Part shown: piece after piece, positions 12,351 through 24,135 of the stretch | Position numbering within the stretch: position 1 is the first letter of the stretch | Layout of the letters: every line of letters starts with the position of its first letter | From: Petunia secreta | Lineage: Eukaryota > Streptophyta > Magnoliopsida > Solanales > Solanaceae | Reading direction: 5' to 3' | Length of the DNA stretch: 64,000 nucleotides | NCBI GenBank assembly: GCA_029990175.1 | Contig: JARKIP010000038.1 | Coordinates: forward strand, 21,769,501 to 21,833,500 | Program-made: the position numbers and the translations under genes | Notes under the pieces: generated by a model | What the model saw: only the letters and a program-made list of their open reading frames with translations | Database searches by the model: none | Told to the model about the DNA's origin: nothing

Positions 12351-14235
12351 TAATTTTAAGAACCCAAACTAGTTTGGGTTCCTTTCCTTTTGAAAAAGAA
12401 TGAATCAGATCTCTCCTAGCCCAGAATGGTAATGGTTTCTTTGTGTGAACATTTTCCCTTTTTACAGAATGTTGAACAGGTTTGTAGGACCTATTCTTCT
12501 GTTTCACAGGATTTTAAACAGGTTTATAGGACCTGTTCCTCTGGGCAGCCCTTTTTAAAGATTGACAATTTTCTTTCCGGTGACCAGTGTTCCCACAGTG
12601 AGTGCATAGCCAGTTTTCAGGAAATGATAAGTACTTACTCTTTGGATTCCATTTGGATGAACTCTGTGCTTTCATGAATCCAATACCTTTCCTGTTACTA
12701 CTATGATTTTCCTGTAACCATTCTAGTGCTTCAGAAGACTTGTTCCATTCTACAGTTTTTATTAATTCCATTTTTGTTTTAACCAAGTCTTCTTCTAAAG
12801 ATCTTATCTTTTCATCTTTCTTGCACAGTTCATCAACTGTGTCTTTCAGTTTCTCTTCAGCAATGATCTGATGAGAATTAGCAATACCTTTACCTTTTAC
12901 AACTGTTTTAACATTTTCTAATTCCTGAGCAGTTGTTTCAAGTGTGAGGACCTGTTCCTCAAGCATGCTAATCTTCCTTTCCAGAAAATCATTTTTAACT
13001 ATTTCTTCTTTGCATTCTGTTTCTAAACAATCAATTCTATCATGCATTTGATGATTGCTATCCCTTAGAGATTTAAATTCATTTAGCACAATATGGAATA
13101 CTTTAACCAATTTTTCTCTAGGCATGCTTTTTACATCATCTTTGAGTTTAGAAACAAATATCTCAGCATCTTCTTCATTTTCTGAATCTCCAAGTGCCAT
13201 TAGAGCAAGATCCTCATCCAGATCATCATCAGTTATTTCGTCTTCACTGTCTTGCCATCCTGCAACCAATGCTTTGAGATTTCCACTTTTCTTATGGACC
13301 TGTTCCCTAGCCTTCTTCCTTTCATCAATGAATCTCTTCCTCCATTCTCCTTCCATAATTGGACATTTGCTGATGTAGTGCTCCGAGCTTCCACATTTGT
13401 GGCATTCTCCAGCCTGTTTCATGTTAGTAGACCTACCCTGTCCACTAATTTCCCTTTTCTTATTCAAATATTTCTGAACACTTTTAGCGATAAGGACCAG
13501 TTCCTTATCATGAATGATTTTATCACCAGCAGTCAAGGCTAGGTTAGGTTCAGTTTTAACTGGTGCTCCTATGTTCTTAACCTTTTTCCTCAGTTCATAA
13601 GTCTTTAGATTGCCTATAAGCTTATCTAAGGATAAAGTGGTTAAATCTTTACTTTCAATGATAGCACAAGCTTTGATCTCCCAAGAATCTGGAAGAACCC
13701 TAGTTAAAATCTTTTCAAATCTATCTTCCACAGTTAAAACCCTACCCAAAGAGATAAGTTCAGAAGCAATGGCATTAAATCTAGTATACATTTCAGAGAT
13801 TGACTCTTCTTCTTTCATTTTAAAGCTTTCATATTCAGCATAAAGAAGTGTACCTCTGGACCTTTTTACCTGACTTGTTCCTTCGTGTGCAACTTGTAGA
13901 GCATCCCAAATCTCCTTTGCAGTGGCATACCCTCTGATTCTAGTGCATTCGTCAGGACTAAGTCCACCAACCAGCCACTTCCTTGCCTTTGCATTCTTTT
14001 CCCATTGCTTTATGTCTTCAGCATTGCATTCCTTCCTGGTTTTGGGAACATCTTTTCCCTCATCATCCTTCTTCATTGGGATCATGGGACCTTCAGTTAC
14101 TATATCCCACAATTCATAGTCTTCTGCTTGAAGGTGATCACACATCCTTTCTTTCCACCATGAATAGTATTTCCCATTGAAATAAGGTGCTCTAACCATT
14201 GACTGGCCCTCACTGTTCTCTCGTGATGTACTCAT
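12351..14235 (-). CDS. copia gag (nucleocapsid/capsid protein)
   Basis: The open part is 573 codons from ATG at 14235 to a TAA at 12514. The N-terminal capsid region begins with the copia UBN2-type signature YFNGKYYSWW and YELWDIV. Two CX2CX4HX4C zinc knuckles are visible, at residues 278-291 (CHKCGSSEH...) and 544-557 (CTHCGNTGH...), separated by a long Glu/Lys/Leu-rich coiled-coil region (about 355-510). After the TAA the same frame stays open to a TAG near 12350 and ends in a KLVWV-type tail usual for this family, so TAA at 12514 looks like a recent nonsense change that truncates the tail. The protein would package element RNA in virus-like particles. It sits about 50 bp downstream of the primer binding site. 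Confidence 0.9.
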
Positions 14236-14269
14236 GTAATCCTAGGTGTTAGCCTTTTAAGGATAACCC

Positions 14270-14281
14270 GCTCTGATACCA
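14270..14281 (-). other. copia primer binding site (initiator tRNA-Met type)
   Basis: The minus strand reads TGGTATCAGAGC two bases inside the 5' LTR. This is the usual plant copia site complementary to the 3' end of initiator methionine tRNA. It is not itself a tRNA gene. Confidence 0.92.
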
Positions 14282-14283
14282 AT

Positions 14284-15072
14284 TGTTATTTCCCACGATT
14301 ACACCACTTTACTGTTTTAAGGACCAGTTCCTTAAAATGTGTTCCTTTACTCTATGATATGCGGAATTAAAACTGTAAGTAATTGAACACCAGATATTAG
14401 CGTGGAAAACCCCCTTGGCTCGGGATAAAAAAACCACGACCTACTTCTCAAGTAGAATTTCAACTTCACTATGTAAAAAGACCCACTTAGTTACAAGACT
14501 CACTCTTACTAACCTAGGACTAACTCTAATCCTTTAGTGATCTTTCTCACGATCAGTGAAGTTGTGTCAAGTCCACGACTTGAACCAGAAAGTTTACAAC
14601 TCGATTTTTGCTTACTACAATTGAACTAAGACTTGAACTTTTACAAGATTCAATCTAAGGAACAGGTTCTAACTTAATTCTACTGTAGCTAACTGATTAC
14701 ACAAATAAGCTAATAACTCTTTTCATCTTTTGCTCGATGCTCTCTGTATTTATGCACGCTTCTATGGCTGATAGTCTCCACGTTTTATAGCTTCCAGCAG
14801 CCAAGAAGTCTCGATGAATTAGAACTCCAAAGATCCCTTGACTTTGAGTCCTAATTGGATTCTTCCTTCTAGAATACGAATCCTTTATCCCTTAGTTATG
14901 CAATCTTTTCGTATCCGATTAGGCATGTATATACGTCCGTTTTAGGATAAATAATATCTTAATTAAACGATTTTACATGAAATATCTATTCTGCTGCAGT
15001 GATTCAAAGGAACAGGTCCTTTGAATCCGTTCCTCGTCATCAGTCAAAACTCCAAGCTTATCCAAGCTAACA
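14284..15072 (-). repeat. copia 5' LTR
   Basis: The LTR is 789 bp, TGTTATTT...GCTAACA, adjoining the primer binding site. It includes a 23-bp near-perfect palindrome at 15003-15025 (arms TTCAAAGGA and TCCTTTGAA). Confidence 0.93.
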
Positions 15073-15077
15073 AAAGG

Positions 15078-18000
15078 CTATAATGAAAAAGAAAGAAATA
15101 TATTTGCGGTGCACAGGCGACAAGGCGAATAATCTCCGAGAAACTGATGGTTGACCTGAAAAAGCAAAGCAATGCATTAATTTAAAGCAAATACAAAGGC
15201 ATAATTTAAAGCAAGTGCAAAGCAAAGTAATGCGGAAATGTAATCAGTGCAATAGCCATTTGATAAATCAATTTGAGAGACAATCGGGCAATGATGGCCT
15301 TGGGTAGATTATCAATTAAAAATAAGGCAATGCCTATTTTGGCGTGATTTGAAAACTTAACGCATGCCTCGGCTTCATTGCCTATTTGCGAATGAAAATC
15401 GTAGAGGTAGAAATGTCGCGTGTTCGGCAATAGCTCATGGCAAAGCATAACGCTTTAAGTCATGAAAAGGCAATGTAACGCAATCTGCAGGGCAACTTTG
15501 AATGCGCGTTCCATAGATTGTTCATCCATAGTGCGAATGATCTTTTCATTGCAAGCTTTCATGTTCCTGCTCTCAAAGAAAAAAATTGTTAGTTTTGAGG
15601 AGGGAGGGGGAAGCATTTGATTTGTGCTGACTTGATCTTGATCTTGATCTTGATCTTGTTGTTGTTGCTACTGCTATCTTCCTCCGACTTGCATTTGCGA
15701 AACATGTTCAGAAACTTTGTTCATGAACTTAATAGCATCGGAGTTTTTGAAAAAATAGAGGCAAGGGTAAATTAATTTAATGCAATATAGTAAGTAAAGT
15801 AAGCATGCAAATGAAGTCATGCATTTTGAAAAATTTTGCCTTGACTTAAACTTGTGACATATCTTAAAACAAACTGAACGTCCTTTGCCTTGACTTTGCA
15901 CTGTTCGCTTAGCCAATTATAGAGTTCTTGCCAACTCATCTTTAATACCCAACGCTGCTTCTTGCAAAATTTTGCCCCAGTTATTATCTTTCGCATCTCC
16001 AACTCGTTTTGCAAAAATTGCTCCAGTTGTCCTTCTTGGGAAAAAATAAAAATTTAAATGCTATAGGGTTGAGCCCGATGGGGGAGCCTACGTATCCCTC
16101 CTTGGGAATCAGACCGTGCGTAGTTCTGCATCACTGCTTCAACGCCATATACCAACAAATAAAAGCTGCCCTAGTTGAAGTTCTAATAGTAGTGCAATAT
16201 CCAAATAGCACAGACGATAATTTTTCAGTGCGTCCTTTTCAAGCTTTTCAGTTGCTTTGCCATACGTCACAAGCAAAGCTTTGGCAGGTTTATCAATTTT
16301 AATTTTGAAACAGAAACAAATGCAAACGTAAATAATATAATAAGGATGAGATGCATTTTATTTCGACTTTCATAAATTCAAAATGAGTTGATTCAGATTA
16401 ACATAAGCTTTAAAGTACAATGCAATTCAGGGCCTCAATCCGAATTAAAATTGAAAATAATGCTACTAAGTTCAATCGCCAAGTTCTTTCAAACAATGCC
16501 ATTAGCTTCTGGTACTGCATCGTTCACGAGCTAGAGCGTCTACTATCAATCAAATCTTGAATCTTGCGTGATTTACATGGTCAACCACCTTACAAATCAA
16601 ACTTCTGCTAGAGAAATAAACAAAACAAAGAAACCTCAAAGGATAACTAAGTTAGTTTGCATGTAATTCATAGGATTGCACACAAGCAAGCAACACCTAG
16701 TATTTAATGCATTTTGAGAAAATAAAGCAACGCAAGCAATTAACATGTGACAATCACAAGTAGTTGAGCGTAAATAAATATGCAAACGCGTCCTACCCTG
16801 TAAGGTACCTCTTTGTGCTAGAGGTAAGCCTAAATGCGTAAACAAGTGGTAAGGAAAAATAGTTCATGCCAGTTCTGAGCAATTCAGATTTAGAGTAAGC
16901 AATAAATAATAACAATAATCGATAACAATCATCTCTCCGTCTTGACACTGCAATTCCGTTATCCCAACTAACTTCCAAAAGTTGGTATCAACTCGAATTC
17001 CAACACAACTCATGTTCTTCACAACATCTGCACAAAATTCTAAAACTCAAATGCCTAAAGCCTGAAACAATCCTCCATACCTTTTGCAAATATCCACACT
17101 CCTCCAATCACAACTCTCTATTATTTTACAACATCCAGGGGGTGAGATTTTCAACTGCCTTCACAATGCCAGACTGCAAATCATAAAAGGTTCCAATTGA
17201 CCTTTAAAAATAAAATCTCACTGGTCCTTGGCTTTGGACAAGCCTTTCAGCTTCCTAGGTTTTGCAAGGCTCACACACCTTGTTCATAGGGCTCCTCACT
17301 GGTCCTCGGCTTTGATCAAACCTCTCAGTTTTCTAGGTAGCCAAGTTCGCACTGGTCTTCAAGGAGGGACCCCCATTGGTCGTTTATAGAAATAGGGGCT
17401 TCACTCTCCTAGTATGCAACAAGCATACTTCAATTATCATGAATGCAGCTGGACAATCAACATAGGCCTGCACACACGCAAAGCCATTCACGAGAGGGAC
17501 CCCACTAATCCTTTTAAAGACACCAGGGGCTTCACCTCTTAGATCTCACCATACCATACCATCTCCAAAACACAAACCAACCAAATCTGCCTAGCTTTCA
17601 CCCGACTACAATTCTGTCTTGTTTATAAAATTCTGCACTATGATTTCAAATACCCTGTGGACTGCTATGACCACATAGATTCTGCTAAATTCTTCCATTC
17701 TCTAACCTAAAAGACAACATAGAAGACAAATTCTAAATCTGATTTTTCTCAAAATATGGAATGATTGAGGATTCGTTATCACATAGCACATAATATGCAT
17801 TGTCGTTGGGTTTCAAAAATCCGTTGACGTAAGGGCGGTTTCGTAACTATGAAGGCGGTACCAAGGACCGGGTCCAGACTAAGGTGTAAATGCATGCATG
17901 CTCCTAAAGCTCCTTCTAAGAGTGGGTTAACGGTTGAGGCTAACAGGTGAGTGGCAGGCGGCTTCGTGGTTGAATTACTCCCACGACAATCTGCCGGTAC

Positions 18001-18219
18001 ACCAACTCGTCAAAGGGTTCTTTAGTGGAAGAAAGTGCAGGTGCGTATGCACACACCTCACGGATATTTGAGTGAGAATGCAAGAGATTCCCAAGAGTGG
18101 GGGAAATATGAACGGAATGCCAGTTTATATATGTGCACAAATAAGGGTGTAGTGACATGCTTTTCGTGGAACAAAAACAAACAGATATAATAAAGAAAAA
18201 TAAATTAGGTACGCTAGAA
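15078..18219 (-). other. outer element interior, right part
   Basis: Non-coding interior resumed after the copia insertion. There is a short (CTTGAT)n run near 15628-15660, a GAGCCTACGTATCC block near 16085, and a Pro/Leu-rich low-complexity region with repeated CACTGGTCCT-TGGCTTTG words around 17220-17340. No gag or pol motifs were found on either strand. The edge with the 5' LTR near 18219 is abrupt and lacks a TG end, suggesting a deletion there. Confidence 0.5.
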
Positions 18220-20265
18220 TTATTTAAAATAGCAATAATAATTAAGATAATAATTAATCGAATAAAAACTTATTTGCCAAATATATGTTTTATCTGCACG
18301 CATTTGCTAAGATGACCCCAATTTGCAATAAATTAAATAACGACTTCTAAATAAAAAGTAATGAACATAAAGTAAAGCAATATCCAAAGAATCAAATATT
18401 ATTGATAAATAAATATTTTACATATTTATTTACATAAATATTCCTAAGGAAAGGAAGGCAAAGTTAGAGATAGAACCCGGGAAATTGATCAACTCGCGGG
18501 AGACTTGAATTTTCTAAAATTCTAAAGTCTTATTTTCTTGAATGCTTGAGTCCGAACTCGATCCCAAATGACTCCAAATCAATGTATATCCACATTTGTA
18601 AGTTAGCCAAACGCGTTCCCAAGTTGTTCGTGCCAAAATATACCTCGCAAAAAATATGAAAATGAAATTGGATTAGTACGATAATAAAGTGTAATAACTA
18701 ATGAAAATAAAAATAATAATAATAATAAAGTAATAAAGCAATAATAATAATAATGATAAAATATATATAATAATAATAATAATAGAGTAGTAATAAAAAT
18801 AATAATAATAATAATGGAGTTTTGTTTTGGTAAAATTTAGGCTCAGGTTTGTATGGCGTGTTGCGTAGAGGCTCGGAATTTTGATACGGCTTCAAACACG
18901 GAGCCCGGGCCGGTTGCCATGCCAAGTACCAAACCCACCACTCTATTCGACTTGCTTTGCATTAAATTCATACATTCATCATCGCCTATTTTTTTTTTCC
19001 GGGACACATAAGGGACGTTTTAAACGTATCGGACGGGACTTATTGGCCTCCAAACATCATTGGCCGGTGTAGTATTGGTTCAATATCAGTCCATAACCTC
19101 AAAATGAAGTATTTTCATAGGCAAGCAACACAGTATGATATCCGTCCAAATCAGTTTAATAAATCAACAGTAATCCACCAGCACAGTAATTAACGGCTCC
19201 AGCAAAGCGTTTGGTCATTGACCCAAGAAGTCTTAGCATACTCAATCAACACGAATTGTCAAAGTCCCGACAGAGAAAGTAATATCTTCAAAAGGGAGTC
19301 AGTTACAAACAGGCATAAACTTATCAGAAAATAATTCGACAATGTTTGTCAAAAAGCAAACGAGTCAAGACAATTTTGGAAACCCATTATTAGCGTCAGA
19401 CACTAGAGTCGGCGAAACAAGCTGCAAGACATAAGAATTAAACCTAAAACGTGAACGGATCAACAGTGGTTCACCAGGCAAGCACAAGCAATCGCAGTAA
19501 AAATAAAGGAACGTTCGCATCGGAACACAGGTCTCCGGCGAAACGACAGGGTAAAGGCAAATAGCTTCAGATCCTTAGGCGACGCAGTAGTAATAAAGCA
19601 AAGGGAGGAGCGACACCTATCCCCTGGTGGCGTCGCTGCAACTCCACGTCGCCTTTTAACTCAATTTCAGTGCAGATCAAAGACAATAGAACAAAAATGA
19701 ACTTTCCAATGGTGGTTGTCTCCACCACTACCGGTCTCCCTTCCCTTTTAATTTTCTGATTTCACCACATGAATACCATAACCCGGATCTCCTTCTCTAC
19801 TGGTTTCGTACTACTCCCACAGATCTTTTCTAGATGTGTGTGTCTATGTTACTATATGTATTGAACAGAGAGAGGAGAGGGACTTCGGGGTATGCGTGTA
19901 TGTGTATAATCTGTTCTTCTATTCTCATGTGTGTGGGGTATACTGTTGCTGTTGGTTTTTGTGTTTTTTAGAAGAAGATGATATAGATCTGATTTCTTTT
20001 CTGGTGTGTATGGTGTGGGAGATGATGATGAATAGTGAGGGAGGCTAGGGTTTTAGATTTTATAGGGGGTGAGGGTGAGGGTTTTTAGAATTGGGCTAGA
20101 GAAATGGGAAATGCATATTGCATAAATAAGCTAAGACTAGAAATGAAGAACGATTGCGGCTTTTTTTCGTTAAAATTATTAACTTAATTTATTCTAAAAA
20201 TTAATCTTATTTTAAATATAATTAGACGTTAATTGAAAATTTTGGGACAAAATTGAGTGTCAACA
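18220..20265 (-). repeat. 5' LTR of the outer element, internally truncated
   Basis: It matches 1990-4075 over its whole length but lacks the counterpart of 1700-1990, so the interior-facing end with the primer binding site appears lost. It ends in TGTCAACA at 20265. Confidence 0.65.
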
Positions 20266-20617
20266 ATATATAAACAATAAGTATAAAAAATAACAGGAAA
20301 AAATAAATGCAGGTAAATGATTACGCGAAAAAAAAATTACAATATAACAAAAAAAACAATAGAACAAATATACGAAAAAGAGAAAATAAAAAATTCTAAA
20401 TCTCCAGCACATAAAGAAGAAAGAAGGAGGCCATGAATGGGGAAAGAGAGAAAAAAAATCTGTTCAGCGTGAATTAAGTATATCGGGGGGCAAAATAGTC
20501 CTTTCATAGGAGGGGATATGATGTGGAGGGCATTTACTTAAAACATTTGTAAGTGGGGGCAATTAGGTAAGACCAGGTGTTATTGAGGGCACTCGTGAAA
20601 TTTTTTGCATTTATAAC

Positions 20618-20793
20618 CGGGGCAGGCAACAATAAGGCAAGTGAAACACTTGCTTTAGGCCCCTTAATTTAAGGCCCCCAAAATTAATTTTCTTATATAG
20701 TTGTAATCCCAAAATATTAAGTCCCCAAAATATTTTTTTAGTGCCTCTTTTTCAATTTTGTGTTAGGCCCCCCATTACTTTAGGCTGCCTCTA
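20618..20793. mobile_element. small hAT-type MITE
   Basis: A 176-bp element is bounded by a perfect 8-bp duplication TTTATAAC (20610-20617 and 20794-20801), the size expected for hAT insertions. Ends are degenerate inverted repeats (CGGGGCAGGC at the left, GGCTGCCTCTA at the right). It is filled with TTTAGGCCCC-type words that also occur in the 47.1-48.0 kb element, so both may belong to one superfamily. It has no coding capacity. Confidence 0.65.
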
Positions 20794-20801
20794 TTTATAA
20801 C

Positions 20802-21239
20802 ATAACTGTTTTTGATGAATCATGAAGAGTAAAAAAACTGAAAGCTGGAAACATACCGGTTACAGTAGAATCAAGTCCATGTTCCTTCTACATACTACTC
20901 CGGTCAGTTTCACTTTGTGTTGTACTATTTTCTTATTAGTTCATTAAAAAAATAAATTTTTATAGTTACATAAATACAATATAACATGTTTAAAACTACA
21001 AGTTTTAAAATTATTTATTTCTTTGTTACTTCCTCCGTCCAATTTTAGTTCGTGCTTTAGCTCAATAATTTTGTTCCAAAATAGTTGTGTTCATGAAAAA
21101 ATTTCTACACACACATAGGCAACATGCATGGAAGAAAGAAATTAAGAGGTCGTTTGGTAGAGAGGCAAGTTAGATTAATAATACATTATGACACCAGCTA
21201 GCAGAACGGACGGAATGAGAAGAAATCCCTAGGTATAAC
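20802..21239. other. intergenic, MITE debris
   Basis: No gene seen. CTTCCTCCGTCC (near 21030) and GGACGGAATGAG (near 21208) resemble degraded Stowaway ends in inverse orientation. AAGAGGTCGTTTGGTAG near 21148 resembles the end of a MITE seen again near 23390 in inverse orientation. Confidence 0.35.
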
Positions 21240-22583
21240 TGATAAGCAGGAGCGCCCTCTGATATGCGGCTAGAAACATATGTTTAGAGTCTTGTGTCGC
21301 CTCAAATTTGTGATCTTTGTACATTAAATGAGTTGATATTTTTGTGTTCTTGAGCTTATTACGTGTTTGTACTTGTGTAGGAACGTACTTGGAGATAATT
21401 GATGGATTTGGATGCTGAGATGAGAAGAACTGGATCTTTGAAGTCTGAGTAGAAGCCCGGGACTTGACCGGGAACCAAGGCGTGGAGGAAGAACAAAGAA
21501 AAATTGGAGAAGCAGTAATTTAACCCTGTTGCGGCGCAATAGGGGGAATATTCAGAGAACTTGAGATTTTGAAATTCTGCAGAATTGGCCTACGGCACCG
21601 CACTGCGCAATGCGCCTTTGCGGAGCCGTAGGCTTAAAATCCTGACATTCTCAATTCGACTTTATTTTGGATTTCCAACTTGTGTGGGTCTATGGGGACG
21701 GTATAAAAACCCTAAAACACGTCCCAAAACACATATTTTGACCTGGAGAAGAGCAAAAGGAGGCTAGAGCTGGGGATACTTCAAGAACACAAGAGTTTTT
21801 CTTAAATTATTCCTTCCCTTTTGTAATTTATTCATTCATGAATTACCTAAACATGATTGTTATGAACATGAATGGCTAAATCACTCATTCTAGGATATTA
21901 TTGAACCACTCCAATACTTATGTGCTATGAATATTTATTTCAATGAATGAAACTTGTGAATTCTTCTTATCTAAGTGTTTATGTTTTGATTGCTATTAAT
22001 TGGAAGGACTCCCAATTGATTGTTCCCATTATTCTTATGTGTCTAGGGATAGATTCATAGGTTTGAGTTAAACACTTAGCAATATTTCAACCTAAAATCA
22101 AGGTGTTACTTAGGTTGTCAATAAGGTGATTTGTGACCATTGACCCTGATTGTGAACTAAACTTGTAGTCCTAAGTATATTCATTAATTAATTAAAAAAT
22201 TTGTTAGTGAAAGTTACTATTATTACATAGGAGTGAATAGTTGTATAATTGGAGCAAGTGTTCAATAGGAAGAAAATCAAGTTGAATTTGTTAAAAGAAT
22301 TATTCTAACACATAGGTAGGAGTTGGGTAGATCAATCCTAGGTTTTTAAATCCTTGATTAATTATTTCTTAATTTTTGCTGCTTACTTTAGTGTTAATTA
22401 GTTGTTACATTGAAACCACCATTTAAATACAAACCTTGGGAGTTAATTGGTTAGATAAATTAGTTAGACTAACAACTAGATTTCAAGTGTTCCTTGTGGG
22501 ATTCGACCTCGGGACTTTAAGTACCAAGCTATATTTGCTGCCACCGCTTAGTCCCTTTTATAGGGTGTAGTTGGGCGTGATCA
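21240..22583 (+). mobile_element. probable solo or orphan gypsy-type LTR
   Basis: A segment of about 1.34 kb starts TGATAAGCAG and ends GCGTGATCA. Near its end is TTCCTTGTGGGATTCGACC, a block typical of the 3' part of Solanaceae gypsy LTRs. TATA-like TATAAAAACCC occurs near 21702. No primer binding site or polypurine tract is adjacent, and the flanking 5-mers (ATAAC, CCCTC) do not match, so it may be one end of a deleted element rather than a clean solo LTR. Confidence 0.5.
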
Positions 22584-22984
22584 CCCTCATCGATCTGTCA
22601 CCCTCGTTTACCTTTACTGTAGATAACCAGTCGCAGTGAAAAACTGGCTATGATCCCACAGGAGAAGATGCTCCCGAAGACACACACATGAAAACCTCAT
22701 CTAATCATCCCAGATCACAAAATAGAAGAGATATGGGTAAGGATGATGAAAGCGGGCCCCTCTAATGCAAACCGCGCGGGACCGCCCGCTAGCCTACAAG
22801 ATTTCACTACAGTGGATCGGCCGGCTCGTAGGCTCTATAGACTCACTCTCTTCACAACGAGAGGAGTTTACTACACTTAATTCATCGCGACAGGAGTTCA
22901 CCAAGTCTAAGAAAGGGCCTGTCATCCAATGTGAAAGGAGGCTTCACCTGATCACTCTGAATCCGCTGATTAGGAAGAGAGATA
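22584..22984. other. non-coding stretch
   Basis: No gene or clear repeat was recognised. It is less AT-rich than the surroundings; the 75-codon plus-strand frame at 22765-22992 has no recognisable domain. Confidence 0.3.
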
Positions 22985-23400
22985 GGGATTAATAATATAT
23001 GGATTAGTAATACATAGATTGTAATTATCATGTATTTGGTTTAATGTATTAAATTCTGGATATACTATGTATTGACTTAAGCTAGTATTTGATACAAACA
23101 TGTATAAACTTTAGTTACAATTATACCCTTAGAGAAAATGAGTTTTAGCATAAAAGGGTTTGTGGGCAAGGATACTTTTTTTCCTTTCAACTTCTTTATC
23201 CATGTATTGTAATCCATGTATTAATACTACCACCATGAGGTTGGTATTAGTTTATATCCAAATTGTGTTTGTGTATAAACTAATACCGGGATTAGTTATC
23301 TCCATTTCAAAAAAACTACCAAACATGAAATAAAAGTGCAGAAAATATTAATATATAGATTAACTAATCAATACATGAAACCAAACTAGTCTTAAGAGAT
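22985..23400. mobile_element. MITE-like element rich in ATTAGTAATACAT words
   Basis: AT-rich segment with internal inverted similarity. ATTAATAATATATGGATTAG at the left pairs loosely with the CTAATCAATACATGAAACC end. It contains ACCAAAC and TTTGGTTT words common in small Solanaceae elements. Exact ends and a target duplication were not resolved. Confidence 0.35.
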
Positions 23401-23734
23401 AGAAGGCATTTATAATATTTGAAAGAGGGAATTAACTTAGTGGTAGAATTAAGTTGGTGTGTGCAATGGGCGAGGAAACAACTTAAAACATATGACTTCA
23501 CGTGTTGATTTTGATGCTATATTAGTGTTACCCAAATAAATGATGCCATGGTCCATGGATGTACATGAGAGCGATGATTTGTTTCTTCGGCTTTTGGGAA
23601 GAGAGAATTCAATCTAAATTTTCTTGAATTTTGAACTAAACTTCAGTAAATTTTTATAAAAAATTTCACTATATATATTCCTGATTATGGTTTTTTGTCC
23701 CCACTTAAGTATGGTTTAGCAAAATGGCCTCGGA

Positions 23735-24135
23735 AGCAGTACTTCAAGTTATAAATTGACAAGTGCTACCACGAATGCAGCACTTCAAGGTATAAATTAT
23801 CTTTTCGGGAAATATAAAGGCAAGTGCTGCCTGCGGGGGTAGCACTTCAAGTTATCTAGGAGAATGTTGAAAGAGATAATAGGTCAAGTGTTACCACGGG
23901 GGCAACACTTACTTAAAAGGGATTGGCAAGTGCTGCCTGCAAGGTAGCACTTCAAGTAATCGGGGGAGAATGTTGAAAAGATAGAAGGTCAAGTGCTACC
24001 ACAGGGGCAACACTTACTTAAAAGGAATGGCGGGATGCGGGCGTCAATATAATATTTTTATAGGGGTATTTCTGTCCGTGGGTAGCACTTCAAGTTATAA
24101 AAGGTCAAGTGCTATCCCGCGTAATGTACTTACTT
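23735..24135. repeat. array of short hairpins with AAGTGCT/AGCACTT stems
   Basis: At least five compact inverted repeats lie in 400 bp: 23761-23785, 23822-23847, 23886-23910, 23928-23952 and 23991-24015. A wider pair is at 24081-24090 and 24107-24117. Stems are AAGTGCT...AGCACTT or the compensated AAGTGTT...AACACTT. The middle hairpins sit inside an approximately 105-bp tandem unit (two copies, about 23822-24026) that also carries GAGAATGTTGAAA and CAACACTTACTTAAAA. No open frame covers the array. Confidence 0.8.

Larger units (their letters stand above)
5741..15072 (-). mobile_element. Ty1/copia LTR retrotransposon, Sirevirus-like, nested
   Basis: The element is structurally complete. LTRs of 802 bp (5741-6542) and 789 bp (14284-15072) begin TGTTATTTCCC and end AAGCTAACA, with a perfect 5-bp target-site duplication AAAGG at 5736-5740 and 15073-15077. 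On the minus strand the order is 5' LTR, primer binding site TGGTATCAGAGC, gag, protease-integrase-RT-RNase H (copia order), an extra ORF, polypurine tract, 3' LTR. Two gag zinc knuckles separated by a coiled coil and the ORF after pol fit the Sirevirus/SIRE group; that assignment is from remembered family features. Stops and frameshifts in pol make this copy non-autonomous now. The LTRs are closely similar, so insertion was fairly recent and later than the outer element. Confidence 0.95.
1700..20265 (-). mobile_element. large LTR retrotransposon without recognisable gag-pol, split by a nested copia element
   Basis: Two long direct repeats, 1990-4075 and about 18220-20265, are nearly identical and lie in the same orientation. 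On the minus strand each starts TGTTGACAC. A purine-rich tract (complement of GCTGCCCCTCTTTAC at 4076-4090) abuts the low-coordinate copy, which makes it the 3' LTR and gives minus orientation. The low-coordinate end is placed at TGTTGAACC (1700). Flanks TTATA (1695-1699) and ATATA (20266-20270) match at 4 of 5 positions, a weak target-site duplication. After removing the nested copia element, the roughly 4.8-kb interior shows no recognisable gag or pol, so this is a non-autonomous (LARD-like) or heavily deleted element. Interior words such as GAGTTGCCTAC and GAGCCTACGTATCC occur in both halves (near 4220 and 16085). Confidence 0.65.

Noticed and set aside
14270..14281. tRNA-Met-like sequence, also at 63748
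   Set aside because: Only the 12-bp primer binding site is present; no tRNA cloverleaf or anticodon arm follows.
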